Assembly (NCBI GenBank): GCA_016929205.1
Contig: JAFGJF010000412.1
Location: forward strand, 1-45,139
Length of the DNA: 45,139 nt
From: Anaerolineae bacterium
Lineage (GTDB): Bacteria > Chloroflexota > Anaerolineae > JAFGEY01
Direction: 5' to 3'
Shown here in pieces: positions 15,806 through 23,609 of the stretch (position 1 is its first letter; each line of letters opens with the position of its first letter). Below the pieces are notes generated by a model, which saw only the letters and a program-made list of their open reading frames with translations, was not told where the DNA came from and ran no database searches. The translations under genes were made by a program, and so were the position numbers.

Positions 15806-18800
15806 ATGAACCAAGATGGTCCCAAAGACCAAGACAACGAACTGAATAATTTACCGGATTGGTTGCGCCAGATGGCCGGTGCCAAAGAAACGCCGGATTG
15901 GTTGCTCAGGTTGTCCCTGGAAAGCGCAGAGATACCAGGAGCCGCTGTTTCGCCTGCCATGCAACCGCGTGAATCTGGAGAGCCGGCTCTTGCTGGGCAA
16001 GATATGTCCGATTGGTTTGCCGATGATCAAATTGAGCCCTCCGATCAACAAGAACAGCAAGAACCAGAAGAGGTGCCGGATTGGTTTCAAGGGATTGCCG
16101 ACCTTGATCAAGAACCTGAGGCGGGCACCACGACAGACGACGCAACGCAGGCAACGGGCACGGATGTTTTTGCCATTTCAAAAGACGAAACGATGCCTGA
16201 TTGGCTAACCGGCGTCAGCACGCAGTCCGATGCTCAAGAATCTGAATCAGAGGCTGCCTCCCTCGCCGATCAAAAAAGCATACCCGATTGGCTGGTTGGC
16301 AGCAGCCAAGAAAAAGGTCAGGAACAGCCTGTTTTCTCACCGATCGAAGAGGCCGTGCCTGACTGGCTTACGGGCACCGGCGACCAAGATATCAGCGAGG
16401 AACTGGAAACGATCATCGAGCCGCCCGATCAAGAGGCAGGTATACCCAGTTGGCTGATCGGTGCCACCCCAACAAGACAAGAGGAGCCCCCTGTTCTTGC
16501 CCCGGAAAAAGAAGCACAAGAAAGCGCGCCTGATTGGCTCACACAGGATAGCGAACCGGAAGCAGAAGGCGCGCCTGATTGGGTTTCACAGGATAGCGAA
16601 CTGGAAGCAGAAGGCGCGCCTGATTGGGTTTCACAGGATAGCGAACCGGAAGCAGAAGGCACACCCGATTGGCTCACACAGGATAGCGAACCGGAAGCCG
16701 AAAGCACCCCTGATTGGCTCGCCGGCATCAGCGATCAAGTCGTCGCCGAGCAGCCCGAACCCGCATCCGCGCCATCGGCCGATGAATCTGGACTACCGGA
16801 TTGGCTGCTGGCCGGCATTGGCGAAGAAGAAGCCGAAGAAGCACCAGTCTTTGCCCCTGCAGAAAAAGCACGGGATGATATGCCGTCCTGGCTCGCCCAA
16901 GACGACGAAGCGGAAGCAGAGGGCGCACCTGACTGGCTCGCCGGCATCAGCGATCAAGCTGAAACGGAAGCCCACGAACCGGCAACCGCGTCGCCAGAAA
17001 AAGAAGCCGCCCTGCCAGATTGGTTGGCTGGCATCAGCGATCAAACTGCAACCGAGATACCTGAGCCAGCAACGACACTGTCTGCTGAAGAAACAGAACT
17101 GCCAGATTGGTTAACAGGTATCGGTGAAGCAGAGGTCGAGGAACCGCCGGTTTTAGCCTCTGTTGACAAAGAAATCGAGAAACCTGCTTGGCTTGCTGAT
17201 ATCGACGAAGAAGAAATTGCCGAGCCCGAACCAACACCACCTGCACCTACTGATGAAAAAGCGGAACAGCCTGACTGGCTTGCCGGTATCGAGGAGCCCG
17301 AACAAGAGGGCGCGCTTGACTGGCTCGCTGGCATTGAGGAACCCGAACCGGCAACTGCACCTTCTGGACAAACAGCAGGGATGCCCGACTGGTTTGCCGA
17401 CATAGACGAAACGGAAACCGGCCAGGATTTGCCCGACTGGCTCGCCGATATCGATGAACAAGCCGTAGCCGAGGAACCTGAACCAACATCCCTTTCAGCC
17501 GGCGGCGAAACGGCACAACAGGATGCCCTCGACGAGTTGGCTAAAGCCGAGGAAATCGTGCCGGAAGCCGATGAATCTGACTGGATAACCACCGTCGGCC
17601 AGGAGACTGAAGAGAAAAGCGTGCCCGATTGGCTGGTTGGCGTCGACCTGGACCATGTCGGAGAAGACCAAGCCGAAACAGAACAGATAGCGTTCGATTC
17701 TTACGATCAAGATAGCACGCCTGACCGGCTTGCCGACGATGGCGAACCCAAAGACGAGAGCGCGCCCGACTGGCTGCAAGATATTAGAGCCGGTACCGAA
17801 CAAGAGATCGCCCCCACTCAAGACGCAACAGCGTGGCTGCAAGATGTCACGGAAACGCCCGTACCGCAGGATGAAGCCATTCCCGAAATAGCTTCACCAT
17901 CGGACCAACTGCCCGACTGGCTCCAGCAACCGGGTATGGACGAAATAGACACCGGCGAGCAAGTATTGGCTACGGAAAGCGAAGAAGCACTGCCCGACTG
18001 GCTGGACGGAGCTGATTTTGCCGAGTCTGAAGTCGATGCTGACTTTCTCAAAGAGGTGATGGCTGCCGAACCCACGACAGGGCAAGGTGCACGCCCTGTA
18101 GAGACGCCGTTTCGAGAGCCGCCTACAAAAGCCGCGGTGCCGGCCAGCGCGGCAACACTGTCGTGGATCGAGCGACTCCGCGCTCAAGCAGGCACACCGA
18201 TCGACAAAGAATCGCCAGCAGAAACCAGTGGGCCACTGTCCGGATTGAGAGGATTGCTCGGTCCGGAACCCATTCTGGCTATCTTGCCCAGATCGGAATA
18301 CAAACCCATCCCATCAATGCCAGAATCGCACCAGGCCGAAGCAAAGCTGTTTGAACAGGTGCTGGCCCTGCCTGCAGATCGGCCGGTTGCAATCACCCAA
18401 GCACCTGGCCAACTCGTCCTTGCCAGCCTGGGGCGGTGGGTGCTTTACTTGGCGCTCGTTGTTGTCATTGTTGCTGCGGCATTCTTGCCGGACTCGGGTA
18501 GCCTTGTCTCGGCTCCCGAGATGGCCGAAACGGCCGCTTTTTACAACACGGTTCAAAGCTTGCCCCCAGAAAGCACGGCGCTTTTGGTCCTGGATTATGA
18601 TCCCTCACTCGACGGCGAGCTGACTCCGTCGACCAGAGCGATTGTCAGGCATCTGCTGCACAACCAGGTGGGCATTGTCGCAGTTAGCTTTACCCCACAG
18701 GGCGTCGCCATCGTTCAAGATCTTTTTCAAGAGAGCACAGGCTCGGACTCGGGAGAATACATGCTCAACCTGGGTTACCTGCCTCCCCACCCCGCTTCGT

Positions 18801-19222
18801 TGCACGCCTTTGTTGGCAACCCGGTCAGTGGAACGACCCTTTTCGGCGAAAAAGACCCGGCTCAAACTGCGCTTGGAAAAAAGATCGCCGGATTTGATTC
18901 GTTGAACCTGGTTATCACGGTGAGCGGAAACCAGGAACATATCCGTTGGTGGATCGAGCAGATAGGAAGCCAATACGACATCAACATTGTATCCGCAGTG
19001 AGCAGCTCGATTGCGCCTTTCATTCAGCCTTACTATGCGGCAGATCAAATCAAAGGGTTGCTGATTGGGTTGGCCGGCGCAGCCGGCTACGAGACCAAGA
19101 TCGCCCAAGTTGCGCTCGACTATGCGCAAAATAACCTGGTTTTGCAGGCGTATGGGCAGCTCTTGCTCGTCGCGATCTTGGTTCTAGGCGGCATCACCTT
19201 TTTTGCACGGGGGCGCAAATGA
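15806..19222 (+). CDS. Giant PDW-repeat protein with membrane anchor and outer domain
   Basis: This 1138-residue protein is acidic for its first ~790 residues. It is built from about 22 exact 'PDW(L/F/V)' motifs plus about 10 degenerate ones (SDWF, PSWL, PAWL, LDWL, TAWL), spaced by Glu/Asp/Pro/Ala-rich linkers. This looks like an intrinsically disordered array of short linear binding motifs. A less acidic segment precedes a single helix at about 872-893 (LYLALVVVIVAAAFL). A folded domain of ~220 residues follows (SLPPESTALLVLDYDP... near its start) and a last helix sits at 1118-1134 before an Arg/Lys tail. So the repeats lie on one side of the membrane, probably cytoplasmic, and the folded domain on the other. 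Short PDWL motifs occur in other Chloroflexota proteins, but I know of no assigned role. The stop overlaps the next gene by 4 bases. Confidence 0.85.
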   Translation: MNQDGPKDQDNELNNLPDWLRQMAGAKETPDWLLRLSLESAEIPGAAVSPAMQPRESGEPALAGQDMSDWFADDQIEPSDQQEQQEPEEVPDWFQGIADLDQEPEAGTTTDDATQATGTDVFAISKDETMPDWLTGVSTQSDAQESESEAASLADQKSIPDWLVGSSQEKGQEQPVFSPIEEAVPDWLTGTGDQDISEELETIIEPPDQEAGIPSWLIGATPTRQEEPPVLAPEKEAQESAPDWLTQDSEPEAEGAPDWVSQDSELEAEGAPDWVSQDSEPEAEGTPDWLTQDSEPEAESTPDWLAGISDQVVAEQPEPASAPSADESGLPDWLLAGIGEEEAEEAPVFAPAEKARDDMPSWLAQDDEAEAEGAPDWLAGISDQAETEAHEPATASPEKEAALPDWLAGISDQTATEIPEPATTLSAEETELPDWLTGIGEAEVEEPPVLASVDKEIEKPAWLADIDEEEIAEPEPTPPAPTDEKAEQPDWLAGIEEPEQEGALDWLAGIEEPEPATAPSGQTAGMPDWFADIDETETGQDLPDWLADIDEQAVAEEPEPTSLSAGGETAQQDALDELAKAEEIVPEADESDWITTVGQETEEKSVPDWLVGVDLDHVGEDQAETEQIAFDSYDQDSTPDRLADDGEPKDESAPDWLQDIRAGTEQEIAPTQDATAWLQDVTETPVPQDEAIPEIASPSDQLPDWLQQPGMDEIDTGEQVLATESEEALPDWLDGADFAESEVDADFLKEVMAAEPTTGQGARPVETPFREPPTKAAVPASAATLSWIERLRAQAGTPIDKESPAETSGPLSGLRGLLGPEPILAILPRSEYKPIPSMPESHQAEAKLFEQVLALPADRPVAITQAPGQLVLASLGRWVLYLALVVVIVAAAFLPDSGSLVSAPEMAETAAFYNTVQSLPPESTALLVLDYDPSLDGELTPSTRAIVRHLLHNQVGIVAVSFTPQGVAIVQDLFQESTGSDSGEYMLNLGYLPPHPASLHAFVGNPVSGTTLFGEKDPAQTALGKKIAGFDSLNLVITVSGNQEHIRWWIEQIGSQYDINIVSAVSSSIAPFIQPYYAADQIKGLLIGLAGAAGYETKIAQVALDYAQNNLVLQAYGQLLLVAILVLGGITFFARGRK
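16526..16705 (+). repeat. Four tandem 45-base repeats inside the PDW-repeat gene
   Basis: Units at 16526, 16571, 16616 and 16661 each encode a 15-residue variant of APDWLTQDSEPEAEG. They are nearly identical in DNA as well as protein, unlike the diverged repeats elsewhere in the gene. That points to recent local duplication, so repeat number may vary between strains. Confidence 0.85.
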
Positions 19223-19941
19223 ACGCTGGCATAGATACAATCGGCACCGTGATCGCCTTTGTCCTGACGCTCCTGGTCTATGCTTATTTGATCAAGGACA
19301 TCCCGTTTTTCCATGCCATTTATCGCTTGGTCGCCTACCTCTTTGTCGGTGTGTCATTGGGCTATGCAGCCGTGATCGCCTGGCACGGTGTCCTTGTTCC
19401 CCGCCTGTTTAGCCATCTGCAGAGCGGCGAATGGACGTGGGCGTACCTGGTTCCACTCGTCCTATGCTTGCTTTTGCTGGCAAAGGTCAGACGGTCGTGG
19501 AGCGGCCTGGGCAATGTGACCATTGCCTTCTTGTTTGGCGTGGGCGCAGCGTTAGCCGTGGGAGGAGGCGTGATTGGTACGCTGATTCCCCAAGTCAAGG
19601 CAACGTTCGTCTCTTTGAATCCATCTTTTGCCGAGTATACAGCACGTGCGGCCCAGGAAGGTCAAACAACAACCTGGATCTATGTCCTGGACGCACTGCT
19701 GATTGTGGTCGGGACGGTGAGCACTTTGCTCTATTTTTATTTTAGCACCGAGGGAGGATCGCGGCTTGTTGCTCGGCTTCGCGATCCGGTTCTTCGTCTT
19801 GCCACGGGCTTTGGCAAAGTCTTTATCATGTTTACCTTTGGTGCACTGTTTGCGACAACGGCTATCTCGCGGATATCGTTGCTCGTCGATCGCGTTCGGT
19901 TCATTATTGTGACCATCTGGTCTTTCGTACCCGATCTTTAG
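19219..19941 (+). CDS. Integral membrane protein of the MutL cluster
   Basis: The 240-residue protein has about six hydrophobic helices, beginning near IGTVIAFVLTLLVYAYLI and including VGAALAVGGGVIGTLIP and FIMFTFGALFATTAI. A short amphipathic segment links helices 4 and 5. There is no recognisable domain. The ATG overlaps the stop of the PDW-repeat gene (ATGA), and the MutL gene starts 4 bases after its stop, so it is embedded in the cluster and probably a membrane partner of both. Confidence 0.8.
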   Translation: MNAGIDTIGTVIAFVLTLLVYAYLIKDIPFFHAIYRLVAYLFVGVSLGYAAVIAWHGVLVPRLFSHLQSGEWTWAYLVPLVLCLLLLAKVRRSWSGLGNVTIAFLFGVGAALAVGGGVIGTLIPQVKATFVSLNPSFAEYTARAAQEGQTTTWIYVLDALLIVVGTVSTLLYFYFSTEGGSRLVARLRDPVLRLATGFGKVFIMFTFGALFATTAISRISLLVDRVRFIIVTIWSFVPDL

Positions 19942-19945
19942 GACT

Positions 19946-21712
19946 ATGAGCGAAATTCAATCTCGCCTGGAATCTATTTTAATCGCCGATTGTGGCAGCA
20001 CAACCACCAAAGTCGTGCTGCTGGATATTGTGCAGGGGCAATACCAGTTTATTGCCTATGCCGAATCGCCCAGCACGATCAATGAGCCTTGGGACGATGT
20101 TTCGATCGGCGTCGCCCAGGCCATTCGCAAGATCGAAAAAACCACAGGACAAACGCTCCTGGATCAAGATAATCAATTGATCACCCCCGAACGTGGAGAT
20201 GGCAAAGGCATCGATCGTTTTTTGGCTGTCAGCAGCGCAGCAGAACCCTTGCGCGTGATATTGGCCGGCTTGGTGTGCGGCGTGAGCCTGGAAAGCGCCC
20301 GCCGGGCCGCGCTATCCACCTATACCGACATCGTTGACGTCATTTCGCTCGATCAGTCGCCAGGCCAAGTCAAACCACGTAACGATGATGACAAAATCAA
20401 TGCCATCTGGCATAAATCGCCAGATACGATCCTGGCGGTCGGCGGAACGGATGGTGGCGCAACAGAACCTGTCGCGCATATGCTACGGGACGTCATTCGT
20501 GTTGCACTATACTTGATGGGAGACGCTTCGCCGCCCGTCATTTATGCCGGCAACACCGCGTTGCGCGAGTCTGTCGTTAAGACCTTCGATGGCCTGACGT
20601 CAATTCAGACCGTTGCCAACGTACGTCCTTTGCCCGATGCTGAAAACATTGGACCGGCATGCGAAGAACTAGAGGTATTGTTTTTCGATCGAAAAATGGC
20701 CTATCTACCCGGTATCAACGTATTGAATTCTTGGACGCCTTCCATTGTGTTGCCAACGGCGCGCGCCTCCGATTATGTGATCCGTTTTTGTGAACGGGTC
20801 TGGCGATCGTCCAAACCGGCATTGAGCGTCGACATCGGGAGCGCCTCGGTCACCTTGAACGTGTGCCAGAACAAACAACCGTTGACGACGGTGCGCACCG
20901 ACCTCGGTGTAGGCTACGGGTTGGCGGGTCTGCTCGAACAAGTCAAGATGGGTGACATTGTACGTTGGCTGCCTTTTGCACTCGACGAGTCACAGGCGCG
21001 CGATCAACTGATGTACAAAGCTCTGAGGCCAAGTACGATTCCCCAAACAAGGCAGGAACTGCTCTTGATTCACGCAGCAGCAAGAGAAGCGCTGCGGCTC
21101 GCGCTTGAAGACTCTTTGGCCGGTTGGCCGCAGCGCGCGGATGGCTATGAGAATATGATTCCGCCATGTGAGCCGATCATTGCCAGCGGAAGCCTGCTGA
21201 CTCGTGTGCCAAGTCACGGTCATACGGCGTTGATATTGCTGGATGCTTTGCAGCCGCTCGGCATCAGTACCCTCTATCTGGATGAGAACAACCTGGTCCC
21301 ATCCCTGGGAGCAGCCGGGGCAATAGACCCGCTGATCTCGGTACAAACTTTGCGTAACAATGGTCTCACCTTTCTGGGCACAGTTGTTGTCCCTATGGGG
21401 CCCGCCAGGCCAGGGCAAACCGTACTCACCGTCAAGTCGACGGATAAGGCGTCTGATGTCAAAATAGACATCAAATGGGGCGAGCTGAAAGCCATTCCTT
21501 TACCTTCTCTCAAACCAGGAGAAACTTGTGAGTTGATCCCGGCACGCGGCATAGATATCGGCCAGGGCAAAGGTAAACGCCACACCATCGAGTACAAGGG
21601 CGGCACCGTTGGACTGATTGTCGACGCGCGTGGAAGGCCGCTCGAATTACATAGAAATGACCAGGCGAGACGAGAACAGCTCGATCGTTGGCTTTGGGAA
21701 ATGACGACCTAG
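19946..21712 (+). CDS. MutL-like ASKHA ATPase (annotated elsewhere as glutamate mutase L)
   Basis: The 588-residue protein opens with IADCGSTTTKVVLLD (residues 13-27), the phosphate-1 loop of the actin/Hsp70/sugar-kinase fold. A second ASKHA-type strand, SVDIGSASVTLNV, is near 290-303. The whole matches the MutL family, named from its position beside glutamate mutase genes. No mutS or mutE gene is present here, so a role in glutamate fermentation is unlikely. The last ~130 residues (from GPARPGQTVLTV) look like an added beta domain with basic KGKGKR-like patches. It probably uses ATP to drive or assemble a membrane complex with its neighbours; that is inference. GTG-started 21721 follows after 8 bases. 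Confidence 0.82.
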   Translation: MSEIQSRLESILIADCGSTTTKVVLLDIVQGQYQFIAYAESPSTINEPWDDVSIGVAQAIRKIEKTTGQTLLDQDNQLITPERGDGKGIDRFLAVSSAAEPLRVILAGLVCGVSLESARRAALSTYTDIVDVISLDQSPGQVKPRNDDDKINAIWHKSPDTILAVGGTDGGATEPVAHMLRDVIRVALYLMGDASPPVIYAGNTALRESVVKTFDGLTSIQTVANVRPLPDAENIGPACEELEVLFFDRKMAYLPGINVLNSWTPSIVLPTARASDYVIRFCERVWRSSKPALSVDIGSASVTLNVCQNKQPLTTVRTDLGVGYGLAGLLEQVKMGDIVRWLPFALDESQARDQLMYKALRPSTIPQTRQELLLIHAAAREALRLALEDSLAGWPQRADGYENMIPPCEPIIASGSLLTRVPSHGHTALILLDALQPLGISTLYLDENNLVPSLGAAGAIDPLISVQTLRNNGLTFLGTVVVPMGPARPGQTVLTVKSTDKASDVKIDIKWGELKAIPLPSLKPGETCELIPARGIDIGQGKGKRHTIEYKGGTVGLIVDARGRPLELHRNDQARREQLDRWLWEMTT

Positions 21713-21720
21713 GATAAACC

Positions 21721-22770
21721 GTGATTTATAACAACAGTTATCTGGCACCACTGACAACCGTTTACCGACAGAGAACGCTTCCCGTTCCCGGAATGGTGCT
21801 GCGCCGCGTCGGCGATCAGGTCTCAGCGGACTCGGTCATTGCCGAGACAAACAAGTCAATGGGCTACCGGCTTCTCGACCTTGAAACGTTATTGGGCACC
21901 CGTGTTCCGGATGCGCGCAAAGTGCTGGTCAAAAAACTCAAGGAACCGTTCAAGGCCGGTGAGATTATTGCCCAGACAGGGCTCCTGATCAAGTCAAAAT
22001 ACGCCTCGCCAGTCGACGGCAAGATTATCGATGCTCGAAGAAATAAAGTCTTGATCGAGGTAGCAACACAATATATCGAATTAACGGCCTTTTACCCGGG
22101 CAAGGTGGTCAACATAATACCCGAACTGGGCGTCGAGCTTGAAGTAACGGGCGCTGTGATCCAGGGAGTATGGGGCACAGGAGATCAAATCCGAGCCAAG
22201 TTACACCAAGCATCGCCAGACAGCAGCACGCCCATGCAGGCCGATATGATGACGGCCAAGCAGATGGGCATGATTTTGATTGGTGGACGGACCTGTACTC
22301 TGGAATCAATTGAAAAAGCGATTGAAATCCAGGCAAGTGCCCTCATTGTCGGCAGCATCTCGAGTGATTTGCGCCAGGTACTCGATGCCGCCGCTATGCC
22401 AATCATCGTCACCGAGGGGTTTGGCGATCTGCCGATGAATGCCAACACGTTCGAACTGCTTTGTTCGTACGCGGGACGCGAAGCCAGCCTTGATCCGACC
22501 ACAATGATGCGGTGGAAAAACCACCGGCCTGAGGTCATTATCCCGCTTCCTGCCAGCGATCAACGAAAAACCGAGGATAGATCATTGGAAATCGGCACAC
22601 GTGTCCGCGCGTTACGTGTCCCCTATCAGGGCATGCTTGGTACCGTCGTTTCGTTGCCACCACATCTGCGTCGTGTCGAGTCTGGCATACAAACACGCGG
22701 CGCAGAGGTCGATCTCGAATCGACCGGCAAGACATTTATTCCTTTTGAAAACCTGGAAATCGTTCATTGA
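21721..22770 (+). CDS. Barrel-sandwich and KOW-like protein partnered with MutL
   Basis: The GTG start has an AGGA site 6 bases upstream. In 349 residues, the first ~140 show two sandwich-hybrid-like pieces (GMVLRRVGDQVSADSVIAE and then KYASPVDGKIIDARRNKVLIE), like a biotinyl/lipoyl fold but with no lysine in the usual MKM site. The middle (about 160-265) is an alpha/beta domain with ADMMTAKQMGMILIGG and PIIVTEGFGD, possibly a CheY-like or Rossmann-type unit. The final ~60 residues (VPYQGMLGTVVSLP... FIPFENLEIVH) look like a KOW/SH3-like barrel. I cannot give a function. Its position directly behind the MutL gene suggests a fixed partner. Confidence 0.75.
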   Translation: MIYNNSYLAPLTTVYRQRTLPVPGMVLRRVGDQVSADSVIAETNKSMGYRLLDLETLLGTRVPDARKVLVKKLKEPFKAGEIIAQTGLLIKSKYASPVDGKIIDARRNKVLIEVATQYIELTAFYPGKVVNIIPELGVELEVTGAVIQGVWGTGDQIRAKLHQASPDSSTPMQADMMTAKQMGMILIGGRTCTLESIEKAIEIQASALIVGSISSDLRQVLDAAAMPIIVTEGFGDLPMNANTFELLCSYAGREASLDPTTMMRWKNHRPEVIIPLPASDQRKTEDRSLEIGTRVRALRVPYQGMLGTVVSLPPHLRRVESGIQTRGAEVDLESTGKTFIPFENLEIVH

Positions 22771-22792
22771 TATCAACGACCAGGATAGTCAT

Positions 22793-22870
22793 ATGCCGAA
22801 ATGGCACACTGATATCGACACATCATATTTGCATATCTGGGGGATGGATCATTTCCCTACTACCGACTAG
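22793..22870 (+). CDS. Possible 25-residue peptide ORF
   Basis: An ATG at 22793 has an AGGA site 6 bases upstream and reads 25 aromatic-rich residues (starting MPKWHTDIDTSY) to TAG. It fills most of the 123-base gap between two cluster genes. It may simply be chance. Confidence 0.25.
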   Translation: MPKWHTDIDTSYLHIWGMDHFPTTD

Positions 22871-22893
22871 TGTATGCAGAGAGGAGCACAACG

Positions 22894-23442
22894 ATGAGTT
22901 TGGATGACCGTCTATCATTTGGTGAAGGTCCGCTGGGTGGTCTTCCGCCTGAGGACGAGCCCGAAGAGGAACAGCTACAGCAACAAGGTCCAAGGTCGAA
23001 TCGGGCATTTATTTTTATCGCTATCGCCATGGGCGGGTTGATCCTGCTTGGGGTTTTGGCGCTGGTTGCCTCCATGGTTTTTATCGTCCCCGCTCGAAAA
23101 CAGGCAAGCATTGCCGCTGTGACCCAGACTGTTGCCGCCGCAACCGCCGAGGCAGCAGCATGGACACCTACACCTCTGCCCACAGCGACGCGACCACTGC
23201 CCACCTGGACGCCAACGTTGGCGCCCACGGAGACGCCGCTACCGACTGCCACGGCTACACGTGTCGTTCAAGATCCAAACGCGCCGCGCGCGCCAACGGC
23301 CACACCGGCCTCTTCGTCTGCTGATTCGGGATGGCAGCCGACAACCCCCAAGGCCGGATTGGGTGGATTGGGTATTGCGTCGATTGCAGTTGGTCTGACC
23401 GGCATCGTCTTTGCCGCTCGTAAGCTGAGAAAGCCCGACTAG
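22894..23442 (+). CDS. Two-helix surface-tether protein with Thr/Pro linker
   Basis: The ATG at 22894 has a strong GAGAGGAG site. The 182-residue product has an acidic N-terminus (PPEDEPEEEQ), a helix at about 45-68, then a ~65-residue Thr/Pro/Ala linker. It ends in TPKAGLGGLG, a second hydrophobic helix and the basic tail ARKLRKPD. That end resembles a cell-wall sorting signal (LPxTG-like motif, helix, positive tail), but the motif is degenerate. It is the last gene of the cluster, before the terminator at 23522, so it is probably co-expressed with the MutL block. Confidence 0.7.
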   Translation: MSLDDRLSFGEGPLGGLPPEDEPEEEQLQQQGPRSNRAFIFIAIAMGGLILLGVLALVASMVFIVPARKQASIAAVTQTVAAATAEAAAWTPTPLPTATRPLPTWTPTLAPTETPLPTATATRVVQDPNAPRAPTATPASSSADSGWQPTTPKAGLGGLGIASIAVGLTGIVFAARKLRKPD

Positions 23443-23475
23443 AGAGTCGTCTTGAGACAAAGCCCATAATACCAG

Positions 23476-23489
23476 CGAAACGTGTTTCG
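23476..23489. promoter_or_regulatory. Small palindrome after the cluster
   Basis: CGAAAC-GT-GTTTCG is perfect. It lies between the last cluster gene and the terminator, about 120 bases before the ATPase/winged-helix gene. It could be an operator or a 3' hairpin. Confidence 0.25.
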
Positions 23490-23521
23490 ATTCTCTGCAA
23501 ATCAATCAGGAATTTACCGAG

Positions 23522-23544
23522 GGGCGCTCAACTTGCGCCCTTTT
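23522..23544 (+). terminator. Rho-independent terminator at the end of the MutL cluster
   Basis: GGGCGC - TCAACTT - GCGCCC followed by TTTT (and TTTTT after GG) is a standard terminator hairpin 80 bases after the last stop of the cluster. Confidence 0.8.
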
Positions 23545-23573
23545 GGTTTTTGTGGTTGAATAGGTGGTATTGT
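23545..23573 (+). promoter_or_regulatory. Weak extended -10 promoter for the ATPase/winged-helix gene
   Basis: TGGTATTGT contains a TGn-extended -10 (TATTGT, 23568-23573). GGTTTT 17 bases upstream is a poor -35. The position, just after a terminator and 37 bases before the start codon, makes it the best available candidate. Confidence 0.3.
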
Positions 23574-23609
23574 TAACCTGACCGTTTGTCGACCTGGGCA
23601 AGGTACTAT

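Noticed and set aside
16526..16705. CRISPR-like repeat array
   Set aside because: The repeats are in frame, have no spacers and encode part of a protein.
16429..16728. Ser-rich minus-strand frame across the 45-base repeats
   Set aside because: Its repeat pattern is just the complement of the PDW-repeat coding sequence.
19946..21712. Glutamate mutase pathway
   Set aside because: Only the MutL-type gene is present; no mutS, mutE or methylaspartase gene lies in the window.
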